DNA of 64,000 bases from Flavobacterium sp. 90 (GTDB taxonomy: Bacteria > Bacteroidota > Bacteroidia > Flavobacteriales > Flavobacteriaceae). Position numbers and translations under genes: made by a program. Below the pieces are notes generated by a model that searched no databases, was not told the DNA's origin, and saw only the letters and a program-made list of their open reading frames with translations. The stretch spans positions 1,798,001-1,862,000 of the forward strand of contig NZ_SMGE01000001.1 of NCBI RefSeq assembly GCF_004339525.1, given 5' to 3'. Below, one piece after another: positions 38,717-48,112 of the stretch (positions within the stretch are counted from its first letter, which is position 1; each line of letters begins with the position of its first letter).

Positions 38717-40042
38717 TCAGATCAAACATATCACAAAACTCGTTTTATCTTCATCGGTTTGGTAACTTAAATATCCGCCGTGTGCTTCTATGATATTTTT
38801 CGAAAGTGTTAATCCTATTCCGGCGCCGTCTTTTCTGGTGGTGAAAAATGGCAGAAATACTTTGTCTCTAATTTCCTGATCGATTCCTTTTCCGTTGTCT
38901 GAAATCACTATAAAAAAGCGGTTATTTTCTGTATAACTGGATAAAAACATTTTCTTTTCGCTCTTTTCTTTCAAGGCATAAATACTGTTTGTAATCAAAT
39001 TAATAATCACTTGTTCCATTTGATTTTTATCTATCAAAATCGATCTTGAACTGTGAATCTCATTAATCAATTCAATATTTTCTGCTTTTAGAATTGGATC
39101 CATAATTCGGAGGCAATCTTGAAAAAGCGCATTTATTGGTGTCATTATTTTTGTTGGCGTCGGAAGCATGGCTAATTTTCGATAATTCTCAACAAAAACC
39201 TGCAAGTGATCACTTCGATTAATAATGGTCGAAATACTACTTTTTATATCATCAAAATCGTCTTCTTCGAGCTTTTCCTGATCAACTATATGTAGTAAAT
39301 TCTGCGAAAGCGCACGAATTGGCGTTAAAGAATTCATTAACTCATGCGAAATAATTTTCATTAGATTAATCCAGGCTTCTTTCTCTTTTTTCTCAATTAC
39401 ACGCTGAATACTATCTAGGAGAATTATAAAATACTCTTTATTATATGATTTTGCATGTGACGTTTGGAGCATAAAAGTCTGCAAATCCTGTTCTTCAATT
39501 TTAATTGAAATTGCGGATTTTAGATCTGTAAAACCAACATTTTCCACCTCAGAACAAAGTGATGGCAGATAATTTTTAAGGTATTTCCAATGACTTACTT
39601 TTGGTACTTTAAATAAGTTAGAGAAACAATCGTTCATCAAGAAAATACTCCATTCGTCATTTTCTTTCTCTAAAATCAAAGTCGCTGTATCAATACTATT
39701 TAAAATAGATTGGTAAACAAGTTCTTTTGAAGTTTGTTCTTGTTTCTGCACTTTTAATGAATCATATAAAAGGTACAAATTTTTAAAACTTTCTCTTTTA
39801 TTAACTTCAGGAAAATTAGTTGTAAAATCATTTTTCAATATTGATTCTAGTGTTCGATCATAAAACAATAATCTGTTTTTGACGAAAAAGTACATTTCAA
39901 ACAACATTACAGCGCCAAAAAAACCAACTAAAAGCGCATTATAATAAAACATTTTATAGATTAGAAAAACACAAAAGAAAAAGAGCATCATTATAAATAA
40001 TACTCTCACAAACAATGCATTATAAAACTTCCAGTTTTTCAT
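38717..40042 (-). CDS. Sensor histidine kinase, NtrB/NtrY-like
   Basis: 441 residues with two adjacent N-terminal membrane helices (about 8-52), a PAS-like region (LYDSLKVQKQ to about 215), the H box MKIISHELMNSLTPIRALSQ, N box VIINLITNSIYALKE, G1 VISDNGKGID and G2 GAGIGLTLSKNIIEAHGG. It lies 125 bases after the sigma-54-type regulator on the same strand and should phosphorylate it. The almost absent periplasmic loop suggests sensing in the membrane or cytoplasm. Confidence 0.9.
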   Translation of the reverse strand: MKNWKFYNALFVRVLFIMMLFFFCVFLIYKMFYYNALLVGFFGAVMLFEMYFFVKNRLLFYDRTLESILKNDFTTNFPEVNKRESFKNLYLLYDSLKVQKQEQTSKELVYQSILNSIDTATLILEKENDEWSIFLMNDCFSNLFKVPKVSHWKYLKNYLPSLCSEVENVGFTDLKSAISIKIEEQDLQTFMLQTSHAKSYNKEYFIILLDSIQRVIEKKEKEAWINLMKIISHELMNSLTPIRALSQNLLHIVDQEKLEEDDFDDIKSSISTIINRSDHLQVFVENYRKLAMLPTPTKIMTPINALFQDCLRIMDPILKAENIELINEIHSSRSILIDKNQMEQVIINLITNSIYALKEKSEKKMFLSSYTENNRFFIVISDNGKGIDQEIRDKVFLPFFTTRKDGAGIGLTLSKNIIEAHGGYLSYQTDEDKTSFVICLI

Positions 40043-40054
40043 TATTGTATTTTT

Positions 40055-40150
40055 TTTATTGCCACAGATTACAGGATTAAAAATGATTTCTTTACTTAAT
40101 ATAGTTCTCTCGCAGATTCTGAAGATTTGGCGGATAAAAATTATCTCGTT
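40055..40150. repeat. GCCACAGATTA-type repeat between regulator and kinase genes
   Basis: GCCACAGATTACAGGATTAA at the left and TCTCGCAGATTCTGAAGATT further right, members of the family seen at 17185, 21962 and 57390. It separates the two genes of the two-component system. Confidence 0.6.
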
Positions 40151-40167
40151 TCTTCCTTCTTGGCTCT

Positions 40168-41514
40168 TTAACCATTTTTTAAATCGTATTTTTCAATTCT
40201 TCTGTATAATGCAGCTCTTGACAAACCTAATTCTTCGGCGGTTTTACTGATGTTTCCGTTGTGTTTAAATAAGGCTTTTTCGATAACATTTCTTTCCATT
40301 TCAGATAACGGATTTTCGTCATTTTCCTGAAAATCTTCAAAGTTCAAAATATCTAGATCCTGTACAGAAATCGTATTATTATCTGCCAAAATCAAGGCAC
40401 GTTCGATCTTATTTTCCATTTCACGAACATTTCCTTTCCATGGATATTTTTCTAAATATGGCGCTACATTATCTTCAAATTTCCAGTTTTCCTGATTGTA
40501 TTTTTCAGCAATTTGATCTAGAATAAAATGAGCCATCGGAACAATATCATCTTTTCGTTCGCGTAATGACGGCAAATGAATTTCCATTGTATTGATTCGG
40601 TATAGTAAATCTTCTCGGAATGTTTTGTTTTTTACCTCAGCTTTAATATCACTATTTGTTGCTGCAACAATTCGAACATTTAAGGGTCTGGCCTTACTTT
40701 CACCTAAGCGTGTAACGGTTTTGGTTTGCAGAACATGTAATAATTTAGCTTGCAAATGAAGCGGAATATTCCCAATTTCATCCAGAAAAATAGTTCCGCC
40801 AGACGCCATTTCAAATCTTCCGGGGGTATCTATTTTTGCATCTGTAAAAGCTCCTTTTGCATATCCAAAAAGTTCACTTTCGAATAAATTATCACTTAAA
40901 GAACCTAAATCTACGTGCACAAAAGGCTGATTTTTTCGTTCTGAATTCTCATGAATAAACTCTGCAAAAACATATTTACCCGTTCCGTTTTCGCCCAAAA
41001 TCAAAACATTAGCATCGGTTTTTGCCACTTTTTCGGCGATAGAATAAGCTTGTTTTATTTTTTGTGATGTTCCAACGAAATATCTTTTCTCTGTTTTTTC
41101 GACAACAACTTTTTTGGTGTTTTTTCTGCTTTCGACAACAGCTTTATCTATTATTTCAAGTAATTTTTCGTTATGCCAAGGTTTTAAAACATAGTCAAAA
41201 GCGCCAATTTTTATTCCTTCAACGGCAGTTTCTATTTTACCAAATGCGGTCATTAAAATCACAATTGTTTGTGGCGAAAGTGTTTTAATTTCTTTTAGCC
41301 AATGAATTCCTTCTCTCCCATCTTCAAAACCAATTCGGTAATTCATGTCTAACAAAACCACATTTATATCATTTTCACTTAAAAGCGAAATGATTTTTTT
41401 TGGACTATTTGTCGTGAAAATAGTTTCAAAATGTTTTTTGAGAATCATTTTTGCCGAAAAAAGAATTTCTTCCTGATCGTCAACGACTAATATTTGGGCT
41501 TGTTTTTTTCGCAT
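40168..41514 (-). CDS. Sigma-54-dependent response regulator, NtrC type
   Basis: 448 residues from MRKKQAQILVVDDQEE; an upstream ATG lies inside the operator region and is rejected. Receiver domain with DDQEE and phosphoacceptor Asp in VVLLDMNYRIG (about 54), Lys in VLKPWHNEKL. AAA+ domain (about 140-370) with Walker A GENGTGKYVFAEF, GAFTDA in place of the sigma-54 contact motif GAFTGA, and Walker B GGTIFLDEIGN. A Fis-type helix-turn-helix ends it (KHNGNISKTAEELGLSRAAL). It should activate sigma-54 promoters, likely the divergent ABC exporter. Confidence 0.92.
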   Translation of the reverse strand: MRKKQAQILVVDDQEEILFSAKMILKKHFETIFTTNSPKKIISLLSENDINVVLLDMNYRIGFEDGREGIHWLKEIKTLSPQTIVILMTAFGKIETAVEGIKIGAFDYVLKPWHNEKLLEIIDKAVVESRKNTKKVVVEKTEKRYFVGTSQKIKQAYSIAEKVAKTDANVLILGENGTGKYVFAEFIHENSERKNQPFVHVDLGSLSDNLFESELFGYAKGAFTDAKIDTPGRFEMASGGTIFLDEIGNIPLHLQAKLLHVLQTKTVTRLGESKARPLNVRIVAATNSDIKAEVKNKTFREDLLYRINTMEIHLPSLRERKDDIVPMAHFILDQIAEKYNQENWKFEDNVAPYLEKYPWKGNVREMENKIERALILADNNTISVQDLDILNFEDFQENDENPLSEMERNVIEKALFKHNGNISKTAEELGLSRAALYRRIEKYDLKNG

Positions 41515-41526
41515 GCTGTCTTTTTT

Positions 41527-41566
41527 TGTCCGATATCGAACGGTCAACTGTTCATTATCGAACAGT
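41527..41566. promoter_or_regulatory. Two-dyad binding region between regulator and exporter
   Basis: Dyad 1 TGTCCGATATCGAACGGTCA (41527-41546) is an imperfect palindrome. Dyad 2 is ACTGTTC, 6 bases, GAACAGT (41547-41553, 41560-41566), a perfect palindrome. The centres are 20 bases apart, about two helical turns, and both share ATCGAAC[A/G]GTCA as a direct repeat. This suits cooperative binding of the NtrC-type dimer upstream of the promoter at 41629. Confidence 0.65.
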
Positions 41567-41628
41567 CATTTTTTTAACTGGTTTTCAAAGCTTCTTTAAA
41601 ATCAAGGCTTTACAAATAATAAATTTTA

Positions 41629-41644
41629 TGGCATAGTATTTACC
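41629..41644 (+). promoter_or_regulatory. Candidate sigma-54 promoter of the ABC exporter
   Basis: TGGCAT, 5 bases, TTACC resembles the -24/-12 consensus TGGCAC-N5-TTGCW in spacing and most positions, but the invariant GC of the -12 element is AC here. It lies about 65 bases downstream of the two dyads and 28 bases before the adaptor start. Confidence 0.4.
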
Positions 41645-41672
41645 TATTGACTATCAGTAAATTATTTAAAAC

Positions 41673-42926
41673 ATGGACACGGTAATCCCTCGTAAAAATA
41701 GAAAATTTAGATATCTGACAATAGCAATTACTGCTTTTTTAGTTTTGGCTGTTATTATCTTTTTCTCCTTTAGCACAAAAAGAAGCTTGAATGTAAAATC
41801 AGATGAGCTTTCTATTCAAAAAATCGAAAAAGCTTTTTTCGAAGATTTCGTCGTTTTTCAGGCAAAAGTTGAACCTCTAAACGTAATGTTGGTAAACGTA
41901 ACTGAAGGCGGATCTGTAAAAGAGATTTTTGTCGAAAATGGCGCAATGGTAACCAAAGGACAATCGCTGGCACGTTTATACAACCCAAACACTGAACTTA
42001 ATTATCTAACTCAAGAAACGGCAATTATTGAACAAATTAATAATTTGAATACCGGAAAACTGAACATTAGAAATCAGGAATTGAATCTTAATAAGGATTT
42101 GGTTTTAATCGAGCATGATTATAATGACGCCAAAAGATTATATGATATGAATGCCAAATTATATGATAAAGAGGTAATTTCTAAAAATGACTGGAATACG
42201 TTTAAAGAAAGTCTTCGTTTTCAAGAGGAACGCAAAAGAACGATTCAGCAAAGTATTCAGAAAGAAAAACAAACGAATCAAATTCAGATTTCGCAAATAA
42301 ATCGTTCGATTCAAACTATGGAGAAAAGTTTGGACATTTTAAGAAACAACAAAAAGAACTTCTTAATTACTGCTCCGGAAACTGGTAGATTGACTTCATT
42401 TGAACCGGTTTTGGGTAAATCTTTTCAGGCTGGCGAAAGCATCGGAAAAATAGATTCGAAACGTGGTTACAAACTTGCTGCTGATGTAGATGAATTTTAT
42501 CTGGAAAAAGTTCGCGAAGGTTTAAAAGGTCAAGTCGAATTTAAAGGGAAAACGCTGGAAGTTTTAGTTACAAAGGTAATTCCTGAAGTTAAAAGTGGTC
42601 ATTTTACAGTAGAATTGGCTTTTACATCTAAAGAAGAAATTGTTTTACAAGACGGATTAAGTTTTGGGGTAAAATTAATCTTGTCTGAAAAGAATAAAAC
42701 ATTGGTTATCCCAAAAGGAAGCTTCAATCAGGAAACTGCAGGAAAATGGATTTTTGTAGTTAAAGGCAATAAAGCCGAAAGAAGAAACATAAAACTAGGA
42801 AGAGAAAATCCTTCGTATTATGAAATTCTGGATGGCTTAAAAGAAGGTGAATCTGTGATTACCTCATCGTATGCAGATTATAAAGACATTGAAGAACTGT
42901 CGATTAGTAATTCACAGGCGCAGTAA
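41673..42926 (+). CDS. MacA-type periplasmic adaptor of an ABC exporter
   Basis: 417 residues. One N-terminal anchor (about 14-33), a first lipoyl half (VTEGGSVKEIFVENGAMVTKG), a long coiled coil with Gln and Lys (about 110-225), the second half (LITAPETGRLTSFEPVLGKS), and barrel and membrane-proximal regions ending VKGNKAERRNIKLGRENP. It would link the inner-membrane ABC proteins encoded downstream with an outer-membrane channel. First gene of a three-gene operon divergent from the sigma-54-type regulator. Confidence 0.88.
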   Translation: MDTVIPRKNRKFRYLTIAITAFLVLAVIIFFSFSTKRSLNVKSDELSIQKIEKAFFEDFVVFQAKVEPLNVMLVNVTEGGSVKEIFVENGAMVTKGQSLARLYNPNTELNYLTQETAIIEQINNLNTGKLNIRNQELNLNKDLVLIEHDYNDAKRLYDMNAKLYDKEVISKNDWNTFKESLRFQEERKRTIQQSIQKEKQTNQIQISQINRSIQTMEKSLDILRNNKKNFLITAPETGRLTSFEPVLGKSFQAGESIGKIDSKRGYKLAADVDEFYLEKVREGLKGQVEFKGKTLEVLVTKVIPEVKSGHFTVELAFTSKEEIVLQDGLSFGVKLILSEKNKTLVIPKGSFNQETAGKWIFVVKGNKAERRNIKLGRENPSYYEILDGLKEGESVITSSYADYKDIEELSISNSQAQ

Positions 42927-42933
42927 CAGTTTT

Positions 42934-42979
42934 CAGTCTCAGTCTCAGTCTCAGTCTCAGTCTCAGTCTCAGTCTCAGT
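42934..42979 (+). repeat. Hexanucleotide microsatellite (CAGTCT)n
   Basis: Seven perfect CAGTCT units and a partial eighth, followed by degenerate CAGTTTTCAGTTTACAG copies to about 43005 and AT-rich ACAATTAACAATT-type repeats to about 43110. It fills the gap between the adaptor and ATPase genes. The number of units can probably change by slippage. Confidence 0.92.
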
Positions 42980-43157
42980 TTTCAGTTTACAGTTTTCAGT
43001 TTACAATTCACAACTAACAATTTATAATTAATAAAGTTTCAATCATCAATCAAAATCATCATTACACAATTAATAATTCATAATTAACAATTTACAATTA
43101 ACTTCAATCATCAATCAAAAAACATAATCATCAACAACAATTAAAACCTTAAAAAAT

Positions 43158-43865
43158 ATGATAACAATTCAAAATTTAACCAAAGTTTTTAGAACCGAAG
43201 AAGTAGAAACCTCAGCTTTGAGCGGCATTAATTTAGAAATTAAACAAGGTGATTTTTTAACTATCATGGGACCTTCCGGTTGTGGAAAATCGACTTTATT
43301 GAATATTATTGGTCTTTTGGACGGCGCTAATGGCGGAAGTTATAAATTATTAGGTCAGGAAATGATTGGCTTAAAAGAAAAAGGAAGAGCTCAGGTTCGT
43401 AAAGAAAATATTGGATTCATTTTTCAGAATTTTAATTTGATAGATGAACTTTCTGTTTATGATAATATCGAATTACCATTGCTTTACAACAATGTAAAAG
43501 CATCTGAAAGAAAACAAAAAATTGAAGCTATTGCTGAGAAACTAAACATTTCGCACCGTTTGAAACATTATCCTCAACAACTTTCAGGAGGACAACAACA
43601 AAGGGTTGCTGTTGCAAGAGCTTTGGTAAATGATCCTAAAATCATTCTTGCCGATGAGCCAACCGGAAATCTGGACAGTAAGAATGGTAATGAAGTTATG
43701 GAACTTTTGACTGATTTACATGCAAAAGGTGCCACAATTTTAATGGTTACGCACTCTGATTATGACGCTTCGTTTTCGCAAAAAACGATTCATATGAAAG
43801 ATGGTGTTATATTCTCTGAGCGATTAAATCAGAGAAATGTAGATGTTTTTATGGACGCTAAATAA
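43158..43865 (+). CDS. ABC exporter ATPase, MacB/LolD type
   Basis: 235 residues with Walker A GPSGCGKSTLLNIIG (about 38-52), the Q loop FIFQNFNLI, signature LSGGQQQRVAVARAL, Walker B IILADEPTGNLD and the switch His in LMVTHSDYD. Binds and hydrolyses ATP to drive the permease encoded next. The sequence belongs to the LolD/MacB type, which works with FtsX-like permeases by mechanotransmission rather than direct substrate passage. Confidence 0.94.
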   Translation: MITIQNLTKVFRTEEVETSALSGINLEIKQGDFLTIMGPSGCGKSTLLNIIGLLDGANGGSYKLLGQEMIGLKEKGRAQVRKENIGFIFQNFNLIDELSVYDNIELPLLYNNVKASERKQKIEAIAEKLNISHRLKHYPQQLSGGQQQRVAVARALVNDPKIILADEPTGNLDSKNGNEVMELLTDLHAKGATILMVTHSDYDASFSQKTIHMKDGVIFSERLNQRNVDVFMDAK

Positions 43866-43872
43866 TCTCAAA

Positions 43873-43944
43873 ATGATCAATTTTATTATAACTGTAATCA
43901 CTTTCCTGGTAGGTTTTGTTTGCAAAGTATTGGCTATTATCTAA
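43873..43944 (+). CDS. Possible 23-residue hydrophobic micropeptide
   Basis: An ATG frame seven bases after the ATPase stop encodes one membrane helix (MINFIITVITFLVGFVCK and five more) and ends 31 bases before the permease start. Small single-helix subunits are known in some transporters, for example KdpF, but nothing besides position and hydrophobicity supports this one. It may be chance. Confidence 0.3.
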   Translation: MINFIITVITFLVGFVCKVLAII

Positions 43945-43975
43945 AACGAATCAAAGAACTATAAAAAAATAAGCA

Positions 43976-46402
43976 ATGATTTTTAACTGGTTTAAAATAT
44001 TTATTTATCATTTAAAGCAAAACAAATTGTTTTCGTTTTTAAATGTCCTGGGCTTAAGTATTGGAGTTGCGGGAGTTATTTTTGCAATTTTATATTGGAA
44101 CAACGAAAATGCATACGATCAATGGAATCCTGAAAAAGAAAACACTTATCAGGTTTTGAATGTAATTGGTGCGACCGGAGACACTTGGGCTACGAGTTCA
44201 ATTCCTTTTGGAAAAACATGTAAAGCAACGATTCCGGAAATTGAGCAAATTTGTTTTTTAAACATTTGGTACGGCGAGTCTGTTATAAAATATCAAAATC
44301 GAAAAGTAATCGATAAAAAAATCATGGTTTCTGATGAGAACTTTTTTGATTTTTTCCCTTTTCCAATTATAAAAGGGGACAAAAAAGATATTTTAAAAGA
44401 CAAAAACAGCGTCGCTATTGCAGAAGAACAAGCCGAGCTGCTTTTTAAGAATGATGATCCAATTGGGAAATCAGTTTCTTACGACAATAAATCTTATATC
44501 GTAAAAGCCGTTTATCGCATTGTAAAACCATCTTCTATTGAACCTAATTATGTTTTTGGAGGAATTGTGCGCGAACAAGATTTAAACCAATGGGGAAATT
44601 TCAATTATGGTTTTATGATCAAAATCAAAAAAGATGTTGATCCTGCTTTAGTTTTAAAGAAAATGCACAATGTTAATTTTGTAAACAGAACTTTAAAAGA
44701 TGCCAAAGAAAGTGGTCAGACTGTGGCGCAATACATAAAAGAAAACGGAGAAATCAAGATCATTATTGATCAATTGAAAACTTTGCATTTACATGGCACA
44801 AAAGCTTCAGGATCTACAACTCCTGAAGGAAAAGGAAACCTACAGCTTCTTTATATCATTGCAGGATTATCTGTTTTGATTTTGATTTTGTCACTTGTAA
44901 ATTACATTAATTTAGCGACAGCTTCGGCCATAAAACGCGCTAAAGAAGTTGGTGTTCGTAAAATTGTTGGTGCAAGCAAAAATCAAATTATTGCTCAGTT
45001 TATTTTTGAAACTGCCATAGTTGTTGTTCTTGCTATTTTATTTGCTTTGGCAATCGTAGAGCTTTCTTTGCCTTATTACAATACTTTTTTGAAAAAATCA
45101 CTTACTATGAATGGCGGTGAATTTTACCTGCAGCTTATTTTCATATTTGGATTAGTAATCATTCTTGCGGGTATTTTTCCTGCTGTTTATATCTCAAATT
45201 TTGAAACTTTAAAGGTTTTAAAAGGAAACTTTTCAAGAAGTAAAAGTGGTATCTGGATCCGAAATTCAATGCTTATTTTTCAATTTGGAATTGCTGCTTT
45301 TTTCATCATCGGTGCATTAATTGTAAATTCTCAGGTTGACTATATGATGAATAAAGATCTTGGTTTTAGCGGTGATCAGGTTATCAGAATTCCTTTTAGA
45401 TCCGAAGATTACAAGCAAAAGGCTCCAAAATATTTTACTGCAAAGCAAGAAATCAGTAAAATGTCAGGAGTTCTGGATGTTTCTACTTTTGCGGGTACTT
45501 TTGGGAACAGCACAAACTCAAGTTCCGGTTTTACACACAATGGTGTTTTTGTTCAGCCTAGAAATGTTGAAATGGATTTTGGTTTTCTGGAAATGATGAA
45601 AATTAAGGTTGTTGAAGGCCGAAATTTATCTCCCAAATTCGCTTCGGACACTATTAATAATTGGTTGATAAATGAATCCTTAGTTAAATTATTAGGGCTT
45701 AAAAACCCTATAAATACGGTAATAACTTCCGGCTGGGGAAATGACAAAGGAAATATGAAATTTAAAGTGGTTGGAGTTGTCAAAGACTTTAATATTACAG
45801 GACTTCAAAATAAAGTTCCGCCAATGGTTTTTATTAACCTTAAAACTTTAAAATGGAATAACTTTGATAACGTTTATGTAAAAGTTTCACCAAACAACTT
45901 AACAGAAACTTTAGCTAAACTAAAAACCTATTGGGAGAAAAACATAAATCCTGATTATCCTTTTGATTATGAATTTGTAAACAAAGGATTTGCCAAAACG
46001 TATGAGGAACAAGTAAAACAAAAAGATCTGTTTTTCATTTTAAATCTTGTTGTAATCATCATTGCCATTTTTGGATTATTTGCTTTAGCATCATTCTCAA
46101 TGGAAAGAAGATTAAAAGAAATTGCAATCAGAAAAACTTTGGGCGCAGAAACAGATGTTTTATTAAAAGCATTATCAAAACAATATGTGCTGTTTTGCTT
46201 AATAGGATTTGGTATCGGAATTATTCCTGCTTATATTTTATTACAAAAATGGCTTGAAAATTTTGCTTTCAGAATCGGCGTTTCGGTCGTTCCGTTTAGT
46301 ATCGCATTGGTTTCTTTAATGTTCCTGACTTTACTAATTGTTTTGGCAAAAGCTTATCAGGTGACCAAAATAGATATTTTAAAATATTTAAAATACGAAT
46401 AG
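43976..46402 (+). CDS. FtsX/MacB-type ABC permease
   Basis: 808 residues with the two-fold arrangement common in Bacteroidota: an N-terminal membrane helix (FSFLNVLGLSIGVAGVIFA), a MacB-like periplasmic domain, then FtsX membrane blocks at about 290-430 (ATASAIKRAKEVGVRKIVGA) and 680-800 (MERRLKEIAIRKTLGAETDV), with a second periplasmic domain between. The duplicated ..KEVGVRK..GA motif is the coupling region for the ATPase. With the adaptor it would export a peptide, lipid or antibiotic; substrate not known. Confidence 0.92.
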   Translation: MIFNWFKIFIYHLKQNKLFSFLNVLGLSIGVAGVIFAILYWNNENAYDQWNPEKENTYQVLNVIGATGDTWATSSIPFGKTCKATIPEIEQICFLNIWYGESVIKYQNRKVIDKKIMVSDENFFDFFPFPIIKGDKKDILKDKNSVAIAEEQAELLFKNDDPIGKSVSYDNKSYIVKAVYRIVKPSSIEPNYVFGGIVREQDLNQWGNFNYGFMIKIKKDVDPALVLKKMHNVNFVNRTLKDAKESGQTVAQYIKENGEIKIIIDQLKTLHLHGTKASGSTTPEGKGNLQLLYIIAGLSVLILILSLVNYINLATASAIKRAKEVGVRKIVGASKNQIIAQFIFETAIVVVLAILFALAIVELSLPYYNTFLKKSLTMNGGEFYLQLIFIFGLVIILAGIFPAVYISNFETLKVLKGNFSRSKSGIWIRNSMLIFQFGIAAFFIIGALIVNSQVDYMMNKDLGFSGDQVIRIPFRSEDYKQKAPKYFTAKQEISKMSGVLDVSTFAGTFGNSTNSSSGFTHNGVFVQPRNVEMDFGFLEMMKIKVVEGRNLSPKFASDTINNWLINESLVKLLGLKNPINTVITSGWGNDKGNMKFKVVGVVKDFNITGLQNKVPPMVFINLKTLKWNNFDNVYVKVSPNNLTETLAKLKTYWEKNINPDYPFDYEFVNKGFAKTYEEQVKQKDLFFILNLVVIIIAIFGLFALASFSMERRLKEIAIRKTLGAETDVLLKALSKQYVLFCLIGFGIGIIPAYILLQKWLENFAFRIGVSVVPFSIALVSLMFLTLLIVLAKAYQVTKIDILKYLKYE

Positions 46403-46428
46403 ACTTGTAGACCATTTTTTTTTAAAAG

Positions 46429-46461
46429 AAACCCGCCAGATTAATAAAATCTGGCGGGTTT
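46429..46461. terminator. Bidirectional terminator between convergent genes
   Basis: AAACCCGCCAGA and TCTGGCGGGTTT form a perfect 12-base stem with a nine-base loop, between the ABC permease and the convergent L,D-transpeptidase. Confidence 0.9.
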
Positions 46462-46489
46462 CTCTATTAATATTTAACAACTGAATGTC

Positions 46490-48112
46490 TTATTTTGCAG
46501 CAACAGAATCTGATGAATAAAGTAATTTATCTAACTGCGGATCTCTATCGTATACATCAGGATAAAAACCAATTTCGCCATCGTCGTTTACCCAAGCTGT
46601 GAAATAACCTATATAGATTGGAATTTTGTTTTTAAGCTTGCAAGTCGTTTCTTTTTCACCACTCATTGCGCTGTTTATTTTGTCTACTGGCCAATCCGGA
46701 TCGTCTTTTAAGATTTCGAGTGCCAGATTTTTTGCTTCTTTTACGTTGATACAACCGTGGCTAAAAATACGTTTTTCAAATTCAAACAAACTTTTTGCCG
46801 GCGTATCATGAAGATAAATATCATTAGGATTCGGAAACATGAATTTAACTAATCCCAAAGAGTTTTTAGGTCCTGGTTTTTGTCGAACATTCCCTCCATT
46901 CCATTCCATATTATGATCTGCGAGATAGTTTTTATCTTCGGCCATTTTGAGTTTTAGTTCATTTTTAATAATACTTTGCGGAACATACCAATATGGACTA
47001 AATACAATTCTGTCCATCATTCCGCTAAAGATTACTGTTTCAGTCATTCTGGTTCCCACAAAAACTTCTGATACTAAATCATATTTTCCGTTTTTAACAT
47101 AAACCAGTTTAAACGATGGTATATTGACCATTATATATTCGTTTGCCTGTGCTAGATTTGTCGGTATCCAGCGACAACGTTCCATATTTAGCATTATCGT
47201 TTTAATTCTTTTGCCAATTGGCTCATTCATTTGATTGATATGATCTCTGGTTAACGTGTAATTCAATGTAAGCCCGTATCGTTTTTTGTATTTTAAAATA
47301 CCTGCCATCATCTCCTCATCATATACATCTCTTTTAGAATCTTGCGCCAGATCTCCCACAACAAACAAACGTTCTCTAATTTGTTTTACTGCAACGCCAC
47401 TATCAAAAGGCTTTAAGTCTTTGTAATTTGCACTGTCAATTTCTATTTTCTTCCACTGATTATTTTTTTCGATATTACGGTATCTTTGCAAGACTGCTTT
47501 AAGCTTGTAATATTGCCCATACAAAAGATTCTCGTCTTTGTTTAATCTTGCAGGATCAACCATAAGAGAATCTAATATTTTGGTATAAGAAATTGTTTTT
47601 GTTGGCAGGAACCAGCCAATCTTTTTTAATGTAGCGGGATCAACTCCTGAATAAACATTGCTGGCATAAAACACATACATATTAGACAGCATAAGTTCTG
47701 TGTCTATCTGCGACAAGTCTTCGGTTACATTTTCATTAAAAATATCATCAATTAAATCTCGATAAGGCATTGTTGCTTTGATTCCCTGATCGTTTAGCTG
47801 TCGCACTTTGTGATACAATAAAGAACCAAATTCACTTACGCTTTTATCATCATACCAAATTGACTTAAACTCCTTCTTTTTATAAAGGTCTAAAACGTCA
47901 TTTTGGTACTTCTTCAGTTTAGGATATTTTTTATAAAAATCATTAATTGCTCCCTCGGTGACAACTACATTCAAAACATAATTTTTATTGAAAGAAGCAC
48001 TTTTAGATTCCGTTGTTTTATATTTTAAAGGGATTTTTTTTGCTGAAGATTCAAAAGAAAACATCAAAAAACTAACGGTAATAATTACAGATAAAGAAGT
48101 AAAATTTCGCAT
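46490..48112 (-). CDS. L,D-transpeptidase, YcbB type
   Basis: 540 residues with an N-terminal signal/anchor (FTSLSVIITVSFLMFSF). The middle part has the scaffold and peptidoglycan-binding-like regions (GVAVKQIRERLFVVGDL). The catalytic YkuD domain at about 320-500 has IYLHDTPAKSLFE, then IFSHGCINVKEA: the motif His, 15 residues, Ser-His-Gly-Cys with catalytic Cys and following Asn. It cross-links peptidoglycan by 3-3 bonds or attaches proteins. A TATATTTG box at 48233-48240 (minus) may be its promoter, with a leader of about 115 bases. Confidence 0.92.
   Translation of the reverse strand: MRNFTSLSVIITVSFLMFSFESSAKKIPLKYKTTESKSASFNKNYVLNVVVTEGAINDFYKKYPKLKKYQNDVLDLYKKKEFKSIWYDDKSVSEFGSLLYHKVRQLNDQGIKATMPYRDLIDDIFNENVTEDLSQIDTELMLSNMYVFYASNVYSGVDPATLKKIGWFLPTKTISYTKILDSLMVDPARLNKDENLLYGQYYKLKAVLQRYRNIEKNNQWKKIEIDSANYKDLKPFDSGVAVKQIRERLFVVGDLAQDSKRDVYDEEMMAGILKYKKRYGLTLNYTLTRDHINQMNEPIGKRIKTIMLNMERCRWIPTNLAQANEYIMVNIPSFKLVYVKNGKYDLVSEVFVGTRMTETVIFSGMMDRIVFSPYWYVPQSIIKNELKLKMAEDKNYLADHNMEWNGGNVRQKPGPKNSLGLVKFMFPNPNDIYLHDTPAKSLFEFEKRIFSHGCINVKEAKNLALEILKDDPDWPVDKINSAMSGEKETTCKLKNKIPIYIGYFTAWVNDDGEIGFYPDVYDRDPQLDKLLYSSDSVAAK

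Noticed and set aside
42934..42979. CAGTCT array as a CRISPR
   Set aside because: Units are six bases with no spacers between them; no cas genes are near.
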